Below, piece by piece: positions 43,803 to 52,771 of a stretch of 64,000 nt of DNA. Both the position numbers and the translations under genes were made by a program. The notes under the pieces are model-generated. The model made no database searches, was not told the origin of the DNA, and saw only the letters and a program-made list of their open reading frames with translations. The stretch's first letter is position 1. Each line of letters opens with the position of its first letter. This DNA comes from Butyricimonas muris (GTDB lineage Bacteria > Bacteroidota > Bacteroidia > Bacteroidales > Marinifilaceae), in assembly GCF_046365375.1 (NCBI RefSeq), contig NZ_JBKEIT010000016.1, positions 1 to 64,000 on the forward strand. Reading direction: 5' to 3'.

Positions 43803-46800
43803 TTAAAATCCAATATTAATTCCCACGGAATAATTCTTCGGATGCACACTATCCCCCAATTCCGGGTCAAAACCGTTAAAGCGTTTGCTTGCTATAACAA
43901 ATAAATTTGAAACCGTGGCGTTCAAGGAAAGCGTCTTCAATCCCATCCGTCTGCACCAATCTTCACCAATCCGCCAAGACAATGACAATTGTCTGCAACG
44001 CAAGAATGAAGCATCCGCCACCAAAGCATCAGATTGTTCCCACACTCTCATCCACTGTTCCTCCGAACCATTCGGTAAAACAACATTACTACTCAGCGTC
44101 GTTACCAATCCGGGTATTTTCGTATAGTTTTCATCTCCCGGTTTCTTCCAACGTTTGGTTAAATCCTTACTCAAATTCACATCCGAATCCGGGATTTTCG
44201 CTCCATTAGGTATATTGGCGTATGGAGAAGGCAAACGTTTTTTGCATCCTAACAACAGGGAGAAACCGGATGAAAGTGTCAACGTCTTCCAACGTAAACT
44301 GAAATTCAATCCCCCGGTGAAATTCGGTTCTTTCGTACCGGAATACACCAAGTAAGTAGTCGGGTCTACCCCGGAATTTCTTTCAGCTTCCGGCACATCA
44401 AAATAATTAAACAAGGGGCGACCATCCTCACTGCTTAACCCGGCAAAAGAATAAGACCAAAAACCTCCCACCGGATAGCCTTTTTTCAAGATTTTCTCGC
44501 TATTCCCGGCAAGTAACTCATCTCTTGTGGCTTCGTATTCTTCTTTTCCTGTTTTATTCCAGTTTTTAGAAGAGTTCAACGCGATACTTAAAGCCCAATC
44601 TTTAGTCCTTACCGGGGTAAAGCTAACCGTGAACTCAACTCCTTCGTTCGTTATTTTTCCCCCGTTCATTTTCATATCCGACATTCCGTATTCGGAAGGC
44701 AAATCTTGGGTGACAATAACGTTCGAATTTCTTCTATAATAATCAACCACAACATCAAATATATTAAGCAAGGTCATATCCACACCCCAATCCCAAGACT
44801 TTGTTTTTTCCCAAGAAAGATTCGGGTTCGGCAAACCGGAGATTTTCGAGTAATGCTGGTTATAAACCGAAAGAATGCCATATTGTCTTAATGTCAAATC
44901 CGGTCCCAATTTAGTCATCGCGTTTCCCTGTATTCCATAGGTGGCACGAACGTTAAAGTTGTTCAACCAATTCTTTATTCCCGCTAACCACGGCTCATCC
45001 ATCACTCTCCAAGACAAGCCGAAAGAATATGTCGGGTCAAACCGATTGTTCACGTCCTGCCCGAAACGATTGGACTCATCATTTCGCATCGAGAAATTAA
45101 ACACGTAACGATTTTTCAACGAGTAAGCCACTGTCGCGAAGAAAGAAAGGTAATTATCCGTATTCTTGGTGCGCGTCCATCCTGTCCCGCTCCCGAAAAT
45201 CTCATCCAATATTCCCCAACCGGAAACGGCACTACTCAAGGGACGCAATTCATCCGGCGGCGTGGGTTTTACCAGAGTTTCTCCCCGGTCGGGCATATAT
45301 CCCCATACTTTATTAGCATTGTTGGTAACAGCAGAGGAACGAAGTTCCATTGCCAGCATGGCATTCAGACGATGGTCCTCGTTAAAGGATTTGGATATTA
45401 ACACTTTGTTCTGGATATTATAAGCACGTTGCGTGGCATCCGTGGTAAACAACACACCCCCGAAAGGTAAAAGTGCCGCTTTAAATAATGAACTGTTCGG
45501 TTCCGCCGCTCCATAATCATACCCGCGATACCTCCAAGCCACACGGAACGTTCTCTCCGTGTTATAAGTTTCCCCGTTCGTGTTCGAGGCCGTATATCCC
45601 CCGGTAAATTCATAACTCAACCAATCCAATATATTCCACCTGAAGTTAAGGGCGGCAGATACATGCAAATTTTTGTTGGTAGAGCCGCTATTATCCCGTT
45701 CATTGATAAAATTGTAACTCAAACTCTGTACACTTCTATTGTATAGATAAGTTGCCCGTTTTTGATAATATACCGGATTCCCCTCTTCGTCATAAGCCGG
45801 GATGGAACGACTCGTTGTCGTGGCATACGACATCGGATTCACTTCCTCGCCAAAAGCCTTTGTTGTACTGGAAGTTGCATTTAGGCTGGCATCCAAACGC
45901 ACTTTCTCGTGTAAACGTATATTCACCGCTACCCGACCCGTCATTCTCTCGTTGGAGTTTCCGATTTCCTGTCCCAACGTGTTGTTATACCCTAAAGAAA
46001 CATTGTAAGTTACCGCCTCAGTACCTCCTGCCAAACTCACGTTATGACTATGACTGACAGCCGAACGGGTTAACAAATCGAACCAATCCGTATTCACCGT
46101 TGACAAAAAAGTCTTTCTTTTCATGAATTCATCATAACTTAAATCGCCCGCCAAATACATTTTCATGGCTCCCTCGTAAGTATACGGCTGAGTTATCGGT
46201 TCTTCCATGTAATACACTCCGGCATTATACACGTCTTGCGAGAACTGCACCCGCTCCTTGGAGTTCATGTAATTGAACATCCCGTAATTAGGGCGGGTGT
46301 TAATAGTCATGTTGCCCGTGTAGTTCACGGTCAACCTGCCTGCTTTTCCCTTCTTCGTGGTAATCACGATTACCCCGTTAGAAGCCTTTGAACCGTAAAC
46401 AGCCGTAGCTGAAGCATCTTTCAGCACGGTAATCGTTTCTATATCCATCGGGTTCAACCAAGAAATCTGACTGCCCACAATGTCTTTCAGGTCTTGAGTC
46501 ATAACGTCCGCGGTTTCCAACTCCAAAGGGTCATTCTGTACAATACCGTCTACCACCCATAACGGGGCTTGGTTTCCAAAAATAGTCGTTGTTCCCCTCA
46601 ATTTGATTTTCGGGGTTGTTCCCACCCGAGAACTCGTGTTCATCACCACCATACCGGCGACCTGTCCCTGCAACATCTGGTCTATCGAGTTATACGCCGG
46701 CATCATAACATCAGCGGCTTTCACGCTCGTGTAGGAACCGACCATATCCCTGCGGTTGACAGTATTGTACCCCGTCGATACCACCACCTCATCCATAACA

Positions 46801-47414
46801 TGGGAATCTTCCTCCAACACCACATTCAATGTTTCCTGTCCGTTCCACTTGACTTCTTTGGTCTTCAGCCCGATAAACGAGAACACAAAGACAAGGCTAT
46901 CCTGTTTCGCGACACTTATAGCGTATTGTCCGTCCCCGTTCGTGGAAACACCCACGGTAGTACCCTTGATTAAAATAGTCACCCCGGGTAGAGGCGCACC
47001 GTCCTTATCCACGACCTTTCCTCGAACCGTAACTTTTTCAATCTTGGCATCCTTCGTTTCCTTTTGCTTAATCACGATGATGTTTTCTTGCACGACATAA
47101 GACAGTCCCGTACCTTTCAAACAAATATCCAATGCTTCCGGTACAGTTTTTTCTTTAATGTCCACACTCACTTTGCCCACTCTTGCCAAATCATTGGCAT
47201 TGTAAGCGAACACGAAACCGGATTGCTTCTCGATATTCCAGATGACCTCTTTTAAAGTCGCATCCTTCATGGAGAGATTAATAACACTTTTCTGCTCTTG
47301 TGCCATTATCAATCCGGGACAAAACAAACATAGAAATAAGGTTACTCGACAAAATAGTAACACATACTTCATTTTTATTCCCCAAGGATAGGGAAACCAA
47401 TGATTTTTTTTCAT
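43803..47414 (-). CDS. SusC/RagA-family TonB-dependent transporter with STN domain (locus 2)
   Basis: This 1203-residue outer-membrane importer has a signal peptide ending near IMAQ (about 39), an STN domain (about 45-115, 'MKDATLKEVIWNIEKQSGFVF'-type), a carboxypeptidase-D regulatory-like domain (about 127-215, 'VRGKVVDKDGAPLPGVTI'), a plug with 'VLKDASATAVYGSKASNGV' and a large barrel ending YSVGINIGF. The STN domain pairs with the FecR encoded upstream to signal to the ECF sigma factor. It is about 70 residues longer than the locus 1 SusC. Its start codon is overlapped on the other strand by a TAGCTTTG box, as in locus 1. Confidence 0.95.
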   Translation of the reverse strand: MKKNHWFPYPWGIKMKYVLLFCRVTLFLCLFCPGLIMAQEQKSVINLSMKDATLKEVIWNIEKQSGFVFAYNANDLARVGKVSVDIKEKTVPEALDICLKGTGLSYVVQENIIVIKQKETKDAKIEKVTVRGKVVDKDGAPLPGVTILIKGTTVGVSTNGDGQYAISVAKQDSLVFVFSFIGLKTKEVKWNGQETLNVVLEEDSHVMDEVVVSTGYNTVNRRDMVGSYTSVKAADVMMPAYNSIDQMLQGQVAGMVVMNTSSRVGTTPKIKLRGTTTIFGNQAPLWVVDGIVQNDPLELETADVMTQDLKDIVGSQISWLNPMDIETITVLKDASATAVYGSKASNGVIVITTKKGKAGRLTVNYTGNMTINTRPNYGMFNYMNSKERVQFSQDVYNAGVYYMEEPITQPYTYEGAMKMYLAGDLSYDEFMKRKTFLSTVNTDWFDLLTRSAVSHSHNVSLAGGTEAVTYNVSLGYNNTLGQEIGNSNERMTGRVAVNIRLHEKVRLDASLNATSSTTKAFGEEVNPMSYATTTSRSIPAYDEEGNPVYYQKRATYLYNRSVQSLSYNFINERDNSGSTNKNLHVSAALNFRWNILDWLSYEFTGGYTASNTNGETYNTERTFRVAWRYRGYDYGAAEPNSSLFKAALLPFGGVLFTTDATQRAYNIQNKVLISKSFNEDHRLNAMLAMELRSSAVTNNANKVWGYMPDRGETLVKPTPPDELRPLSSAVSGWGILDEIFGSGTGWTRTKNTDNYLSFFATVAYSLKNRYVFNFSMRNDESNRFGQDVNNRFDPTYSFGLSWRVMDEPWLAGIKNWLNNFNVRATYGIQGNAMTKLGPDLTLRQYGILSVYNQHYSKISGLPNPNLSWEKTKSWDWGVDMTLLNIFDVVVDYYRRNSNVIVTQDLPSEYGMSDMKMNGGKITNEGVEFTVSFTPVRTKDWALSIALNSSKNWNKTGKEEYEATRDELLAGNSEKILKKGYPVGGFWSYSFAGLSSEDGRPLFNYFDVPEAERNSGVDPTTYLVYSGTKEPNFTGGLNFSLRWKTLTLSSGFSLLLGCKKRLPSPYANIPNGAKIPDSDVNLSKDLTKRWKKPGDENYTKIPGLVTTLSSNVVLPNGSEEQWMRVWEQSDALVADASFLRCRQLSLSWRIGEDWCRRMGLKTLSLNATVSNLFVIASKRFNGFDPELGDSVHPKNYSVGINIGF

Positions 47415-47427
47415 AGCTTTGAACGTT

Positions 47428-47502
47428 TATTATTTAAATTACAGTACTTCAACATGAAGTGCCGTGAGCGGAAGGTGTGCCACCACCTTCCGTTTTATTT
47501 TT
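47428..47502 (+). ncRNA. Candidate cis-antisense RNA opposite the susC leader (locus 2)
   Basis: The plus strand has TAGCTTTG at 47414-47421, starting at the first base of the susC start codon exactly as in locus 1. A terminator follows at 47469-47502. A transcript of about 75 nt would be antisense to the susC leader; it also contains a small hairpin ACTTCA/TGAAGT (47446-47460). The pattern fits the DonS class of repressing antisense RNAs. The start is inferred from the box. Confidence 0.42.
47469..47502 (+). terminator. Intrinsic terminator on the antisense strand, fecR-susC gap (locus 2)
   Basis: CGGAAGGTG (47469-47477) and CACCTTCCG (47484-47492) are perfect complements around a six-base loop, followed by TTTTATTTTT on the plus strand overlapping the fecR stop codon. 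No T-run follows on the coding strand. The AAGGTG/CACCTT core resembles the locus 1 hairpin. Confidence 0.75.
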
Positions 47503-48670
47503 GTTTCTTTATGAATATCTTTCGTCCCTCGACACGGGTTTCCACCGTTCCCGTGGCTTCAAACACTTTCAGCAAAGGCTCTATGGTAGAATGACGATTA
47601 AAATTACACCCGAAAGGATACCATTTTACCTCTTCATCCAAATACACGACCTCCACATCATACCAACGAGCCACGCTCTTCATCACCTCGCACAAAGGTT
47701 TTTCTTCAAAACGAAGCCGCCCGTCTTTCCATGCAATCACGCTACTCACGTCGACATCTCTCACTTGTAAACCATTTCCCTGACGACTACATTCAACTTG
47801 TTCTCCCGGTTTCAGCACGACTGTTTTATCACTATCATTCGAGGAAACCCGCACAGAACCACTCACTAGAGTAGTTTGAATTACAGTATCTTCAGTATAA
47901 GCGGAAACATTAAATTCCGTTCCTAATACCTGTATATTCATCCCGGCAGTTTTCACGACAAACGGGGCATTCTCGTCATGAACTACTTGAAAGTACCCTT
48001 CTCCCTCGAGTTCCACGATTCGATTATTACCATCAAATTGCACGGGGAAACGAAGTTTTGACTCCGCATTTAAATAAACGACGGTACCGTCAGACAGTGT
48101 CAATGAAAACTCCCCTCCCCGCGGGATAACCAATTCATTATAGATTAGAGCACTCTTTTTATTATCAATCGCGTTTTCATACGTGATATGCTCTTTCTGC
48201 AAATTAATTTTAGTTCCGTCTTTCTCTTCCAACAGGCGTTGCTGCTGATTCTCCACGGACACGGAAGTACCGTCGCCCATTATCAAATAAGCTTTGCGAG
48301 TCCCAGACGCTATTGTTTCCACGCTCTCCATTCCGGAACCACTCTCGTGCAGCTGCAAGTACATCACCCCAATCACAAGCAGAGGGAGTAACAATACAGC
48401 GGCATATTTCCCCAAACGAACCCATCGCATCCTACGCCGCCCGGAAAAACGTTTCGCTTGTAAACCTTTCCACCCGGCATCTATGTCTATAGCACGGGAA
48501 ACTTTTCCTTTCTCCCGCTTGTAAGCCTCTGAAGTCACTTTCCTGAACCATTTCCTATGCCGCTCGGAAGCAACCAGCCAATCATTCAAACGCACGTGTT
48601 CCTCCTCTGTCAAATTTCCTGCCAGATACTTCCCAACTAAAATCGCGATATCAAAATAAATTTTATCCAT
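47495..48670 (-). CDS. FecR-family anti-sigma factor (locus 2)
   Basis: This 391-residue regulator has an N-terminal sigma-binding part (about 1-84), one transmembrane helix (about 86-107, YAAVLLLPLLVIGVMYLQL), the periplasmic FecR domain (about 175-290, 'LSDGTVVYLNAESKLRFP', 'ELEGEGYFQV') and a C-terminal DUF4974 domain (about 315-391, 'EVMKSVARWYDVEVVYL'). It should transmit the loaded-SusC signal to the sigma factor, whose gene ends 91 bases upstream. Confidence 0.93.
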   Translation of the reverse strand: MDKIYFDIAILVGKYLAGNLTEEEHVRLNDWLVASERHRKWFRKVTSEAYKREKGKVSRAIDIDAGWKGLQAKRFSGRRRMRWVRLGKYAAVLLLPLLVIGVMYLQLHESGSGMESVETIASGTRKAYLIMGDGTSVSVENQQQRLLEEKDGTKINLQKEHITYENAIDNKKSALIYNELVIPRGGEFSLTLSDGTVVYLNAESKLRFPVQFDGNNRIVELEGEGYFQVVHDENAPFVVKTAGMNIQVLGTEFNVSAYTEDTVIQTTLVSGSVRVSSNDSDKTVVLKPGEQVECSRQGNGLQVRDVDVSSVIAWKDGRLRFEEKPLCEVMKSVARWYDVEVVYLDEEVKWYPFGCNFNRHSTIEPLLKVFEATGTVETRVEGRKIFIKKQK

Positions 48671-48761
48671 TTCTCGTGTAAAGATTTTTATCCCACTCTT
48701 TTTCTTTACAACACAAGAAACAAGATATAGGGTATGTCGGTCTTTGAAATTTTATTATTTA

Positions 48762-49319
48762 TTAACTATTCAGGAGAATAAAGAAAATGGTTTCCAACAA
48801 GTAGTAATGCCCTTTCATGCTCTCCTTCAGTTTTTTATACGCTTCCTTTTTATACGCGTGAACGGCATGACCGGATACGCCCATTTTTTCAGCAATCTCA
48901 GAATTCTTCAATCCTTCCAGAGCATAATGAATGACACTCCGCATTTGCGGGGGCAATTCCTCTATAGAACGATAAAATACTCTATACGCCTCTTCCTCCA
49001 TCATTTGCTCTTGAAAAAATTCATCCGATTCAATAGCCATCCCCTCTTCTATCTCAACTCTCTCGAGCCTATCTCGAAGTTGATTTAAACAAGCATGACG
49101 AACGACCACGTAAAGGAACGACTTTATTTTATAGTAATTGTCAAAATCAGCGTGACGGTCCCAGTATTTTACAAAAGCTTCCTGTACCACATCAGCTGCT
49201 GCCTCCCGTTCTCCAAGATAACGTTCGGCAAACAAACAAAGTGCAGTATAGAATTCATCGAATAGCAATCGAAAGGCTTTCTCGTCACCATTCTGCAATG
49301 CTCTCAAGGATTTCTCCAT
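48762..49319 (-). CDS. ECF RNA polymerase sigma-70 factor (locus 2)
   Basis: This 185-residue sigma factor has region 2 (about 15-80, 'DEFYTALCLFAERYLGE', 'ADVVQEAFVKYWD') and region 4 (about 125-175, 'NSEIAEKMGVSGHAVHAYKKEAYKKL'). The open frame extends back to 49469, but the extra 50 residues are hydrophobic and unlike any sigma factor, and a TATCTTTG box lies within them (49359-49352). The ATG at 49319 (MEKSLRALQ) gives the normal family length and is chosen. Together with FecR and SusC it makes a complete signalling relay. Confidence 0.9.
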   Translation of the reverse strand: MEKSLRALQNGDEKAFRLLFDEFYTALCLFAERYLGEREAAADVVQEAFVKYWDRHADFDNYYKIKSFLYVVVRHACLNQLRDRLERVEIEEGMAIESDEFFQEQMMEEEAYRVFYRSIEELPPQMRSVIHYALEGLKNSEIAEKMGVSGHAVHAYKKEAYKKLKESMKGHYYLLETIFFILLNS

Positions 49320-49351
49320 AATATTCCTTTTATAAAATACTAATATGCTTA

Positions 49352-49359
49352 CAAAGATA
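49352..49359 (-). promoter_or_regulatory. Promoter box of the locus 2 sigma gene
   Basis: TATCTTTG on the minus strand fits the housekeeping -7 consensus and is 33 bases upstream of the chosen start codon. A TTG at the usual -33 distance is not clear. Confidence 0.5.
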
Positions 49360-49498
49360 GAAAAAATCATCAAGTGATAATAAGCAAAAAAAGAATCGCA
49401 TAAATAATTTATATTTATACGATTCTTATCAAGAAGCAAGTCTATACGCAACACTAGACTTAATAACACACTACAATAATATTTCGCTTCTGTTTACT

Positions 49499-51793
49499 CT
49501 AGCGTCCCCGCCTTCTCACCCAGATAAAAATAGCCCAGATCGCCAAGGCTACCGGTAAACATCCCATGAAACCAATCTTAGAAATATACATTCCCGTATC
49601 CCCGATATTCACAGCATTATCGGGAGCCGTCGGGCGCCGGACATCAATAGGCACTTCTTCGTCGGACATCCAGAAGAATGACCCGCTGACCAACGAGTAA
49701 TTTGCCGCCCTGACGTTTTTACGACTGATACTGATCTCCCCGTTACTGATACAATCCGCATCGCCTAGAATGACAATCTTTTGCTCTTTATCTCCCACTT
49801 TCCGGGAAAGAGCCAAAGCTGTGACGTACGTCCGTTCCACTTCTCCAACAGCAGGATTAAGCCGTACCGTGTCATCAACAAAATCCGTTGTTTCCACTTC
49901 ATTCCAACACCCCACGGTATCGCTGGCAAAAAGCGGTGTTACATGAAACCCTTTGTCCTCCATGTATTCCAAGCCCGTGCAACCGGGCATTGTCAACACT
50001 CTTTCCCGATCGATCATATCTTTAAAAATATAAGACAACTCTCCCGCCTCGGAAGTCGGTCTGGCGATAATAAAATCAGCTTGGAAATTTTCACTCGGGT
50101 GAACCAATCGTCCCGGCATAAATTGCACCCCTAGTGACCGGATAATCGGATTCATGATTTCCTGCCTGCGGGGTTCCCCTGCAATCAAAATATTACCACC
50201 TTTCTCGATATACCGGTTCAGTCGCTGCATTTCTTCCCCAGAGAAAGGAGTCCTTACATCGGCAAGCACCAATATCGCCAAATGTTCCGGAATATCTTTA
50301 TCAAGAGTTATTTCCTCAAAATCAAAGCCTTGATTAATCAGTGAATACCGGAACGGTTTATCTTGGGCAAAACGATTATAATCCCTGTCACCTTCCCGAA
50401 CACAATCCCGTTCCCCGTGTCCCTTAATGAACCCGACAACCGGAAGCTGCATCACTAGCCGCTTGAAAGCAGCCGTGATTTCACTCTCGAAAGGATGGCG
50501 ATACATATCATCAAATATCCGCAAGAAAGTTTGCTGCCCGTTATCCCGCTTCAACTGACGCACGAACCGATTCCCCTCGGGACTCAAATCTATTTGTTCC
50601 CGAATCTGCTCCGGCGTTAAAAACATATTCGTATCCAGATCCCATGAATTAGCCGTCTTTACCATCCGTTCCCGATCGTTCAGTTCCGGGAAGCGCCTGT
50701 CCAATTGCGGGTTATTCGCCTTATCGTAATAATACACGTATTTCATTCTAATTTCAGGCTTAAATCTCCGGTATTGCTTGAAACGATCCAGATCTTGATT
50801 CACATAACGAGGTAAAGCAACCGTGTAATACTCATCCAACAAATTGGTATAAGTCGTGATCGTCAACCCACCTTCCATTTTATTCACGATCTCCTGACTG
50901 TTAGGCGTCAATGTTCTCACCTTAGTACGGGTCGTATCATAAAATCCCATCAAGTTCGGACGAGAACTCAAATACCCAAAAAACATGGCAAGACAAATTA
51001 CCCCCATATATTTCCCGAAAGAAATAACTGCAGAACTTTTTTGACGAATGGATTTCAATCTCAATACAGCCAACGAGAGAAAAAGAGCGATTACAATTAA
51101 AAAGTAAAGAACATCTTCACTACAAATCAACCCATTGATAAATTCCGCCGCACGACCGTTAATAGACAGCCAATAAGTAATATCACGCACGAACTCCATC
51201 TCCTGCCACATTCCCCCGACAAAATTCAACACAGCTAATACCGCTAACGTCCCCATTGCCGCAACGACTTGATAAGAAGTTAAACTCGACATAAAAAGCC
51301 CGATAGCAGCATAAGCACACGTCAACAAATATAATCCCAATAAACCGGATAGAACTACCGGGAAATCTATCATCTTAATCGTGAAAACGCCATAAATACC
51401 AAAAATAAACAGGACGAACATCAATATCAAACCATAAAACATCATGGACAAAAACTTACCCAAAATGATTTGTATATTCGTCACCGGAGAAGAATACAGT
51501 AATTTAATGGAACCACTCCCCAACTCCCGGCTCATCAACCCCATGGTCAACAAAGGAATATAGAAATAGAGATATTGCTGCACTTCCGTGAACAGCCCGA
51601 ACCGACCGGAGAACACGTTCAACGTTACACTCCGCAATGTATATCCTAATTCCTGATTCCGAACCATTCCCCCGAATATATCGGAAAAATACATTCCCAC
51701 TTGAAACGTGAAAATCACAATAATCAACCACGCCACGGGCGAATAAAACAAAGTTTGCATCTCCGTCCGGGCAATCCTATATATCATCTTCAT
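49499..51793 (-). CDS. GldF-GldG fused ABC permease (copy A)
   Basis: This 764-residue inner-membrane protein joins an ABC-2 type permease (residues about 1-285, six helices, 'FTFQVGMYFSDIFGG', 'LLYSSPVTNIQIILGKF') to a GldG-like extracytoplasmic auxiliary domain (about 290-735) with the conserved 'LTPNSQEIVNKMEGGLTITTYTN' and 'VGFIKGHGERD' segments, and a last C-terminal helix before the WVRRRGR tail. In flavobacteria GldA, GldF and GldG are separate proteins needed for gliding; here the two membrane parts are one chain and no other gliding genes are in view. It partners with the ATPase ending 19 bases upstream. Confidence 0.87.
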   Translation of the reverse strand: MKMIYRIARTEMQTLFYSPVAWLIIVIFTFQVGMYFSDIFGGMVRNQELGYTLRSVTLNVFSGRFGLFTEVQQYLYFYIPLLTMGLMSRELGSGSIKLLYSSPVTNIQIILGKFLSMMFYGLILMFVLFIFGIYGVFTIKMIDFPVVLSGLLGLYLLTCAYAAIGLFMSSLTSYQVVAAMGTLAVLAVLNFVGGMWQEMEFVRDITYWLSINGRAAEFINGLICSEDVLYFLIVIALFLSLAVLRLKSIRQKSSAVISFGKYMGVICLAMFFGYLSSRPNLMGFYDTTRTKVRTLTPNSQEIVNKMEGGLTITTYTNLLDEYYTVALPRYVNQDLDRFKQYRRFKPEIRMKYVYYYDKANNPQLDRRFPELNDRERMVKTANSWDLDTNMFLTPEQIREQIDLSPEGNRFVRQLKRDNGQQTFLRIFDDMYRHPFESEITAAFKRLVMQLPVVGFIKGHGERDCVREGDRDYNRFAQDKPFRYSLINQGFDFEEITLDKDIPEHLAILVLADVRTPFSGEEMQRLNRYIEKGGNILIAGEPRRQEIMNPIIRSLGVQFMPGRLVHPSENFQADFIIARPTSEAGELSYIFKDMIDRERVLTMPGCTGLEYMEDKGFHVTPLFASDTVGCWNEVETTDFVDDTVRLNPAVGEVERTYVTALALSRKVGDKEQKIVILGDADCISNGEISISRKNVRAANYSLVSGSFFWMSDEEVPIDVRRPTAPDNAVNIGDTGMYISKIGFMGCLPVALAIWAIFIWVRRRGR

Positions 51794-51811
51794 ATTTTTT
51801 TCTTATAAGTT

Positions 51812-52732
51812 CTACTTTTTGGATAACTCGGCAAATATGGCATTCAAAGAACTACGTTCGATATTGATCTCCGTCAATCGCCATCCTCTTGCCATACTGG
51901 TTTCTACGACTCGTTCAGTAATATCCTGCGCATCAATAAACTGAAGCCGGAAACGATGTCCTCCTAACTCTTCCGCCCCACAAATACCCGGAATATTCTT
52001 CAATTCATCCAAAACCGGAGGAGCAACCAAAGACACAATCAAAGAATTCGGAGTAATATAGTTATCAAAATCGTCAACCGTTCCGCTAAATACCATCTGC
52101 CCCTCCTCGATCATCTGAATATAATCGCAGGTCGCCTGCACTTCCGGCAAGATATGTGTCGACAGTACCACAGTTCGATCTTGCGCAATCTCCTTCACCA
52201 AGTGACGGATCTCCACAATCTGGTTCGGGTCCAACCCATTCGTAGGCTCATCCAACACGACAAAATCCGGATTATGAATGATTGCCTGAGCTATTCCAAG
52301 ACGTTGCTGATATCCCCCGGAAAGGTTACGCACCAAACGACGTCTAAAGTGGGAGATTCCACATTTCCCCATGACCTCCCGCACGGCATGATCAACCTCT
52401 TTTCCCGACAGACGACGCAAGAAAGCACAATGCACCAGATATTCTTCCACGGTTAGATCGGTGTGCAAAGGCGGTTGTTGCGGAAGGAATCCCACGTGCA
52501 TTTTAGCTTTCACGGGATCTTTCCGCAAATCGATACCTTTGATGAAAACATTTCCGCTAGTCTGTTTCAACACACCACACATGATATTCATGGTGGTTGA
52601 TTTACCCGCCCCGTTTGACCCAAGCAAACCATATACCCCGTGGTGATTTATCTCAAAATTTATATCTCGTATAGCCCACTGAATACTGTAGCGATGAGAT
52701 AGATTCTCGACTTTCACGATTGGTTCTTTCAT
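51812..52732 (-). CDS. GldA-like ABC transporter ATPase (1)
   Basis: This 306-residue ATP-binding subunit has Walker A GSNGAGKST (38-46), Q-loop 'LPQQPPL', signature LSGGYQQR (137-144), Walker B FVVLDEPTNGLDP (about 157-169) and H-loop 'STHILPEVQ'. The C-terminal 75 residues form the extra GldA-type regulatory domain. It is nearly the same length as, and clearly related to, the ATPase at 57394-58326. It sits between two fused permeases and probably energises one or both. Confidence 0.92.
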   Translation of the reverse strand: MKEPIVKVENLSHRYSIQWAIRDINFEINHHGVYGLLGSNGAGKSTTMNIMCGVLKQTSGNVFIKGIDLRKDPVKAKMHVGFLPQQPPLHTDLTVEEYLVHCAFLRRLSGKEVDHAVREVMGKCGISHFRRRLVRNLSGGYQQRLGIAQAIIHNPDFVVLDEPTNGLDPNQIVEIRHLVKEIAQDRTVVLSTHILPEVQATCDYIQMIEEGQMVFSGTVDDFDNYITPNSLIVSLVAPPVLDELKNIPGICGAEELGGHRFRLQFIDAQDITERVVETSMARGWRLTEINIERSSLNAIFAELSKK

Positions 52733-52771
52733 AAATTTACATGATTTATATGATACATCCCTTATACTTCT

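Noticed and set aside
49320..49469. The 50-residue N-terminal extension of the locus 2 sigma factor.
   Set aside because: It is hydrophobic, absent from the family, and contains a TATCTTTG promoter box.
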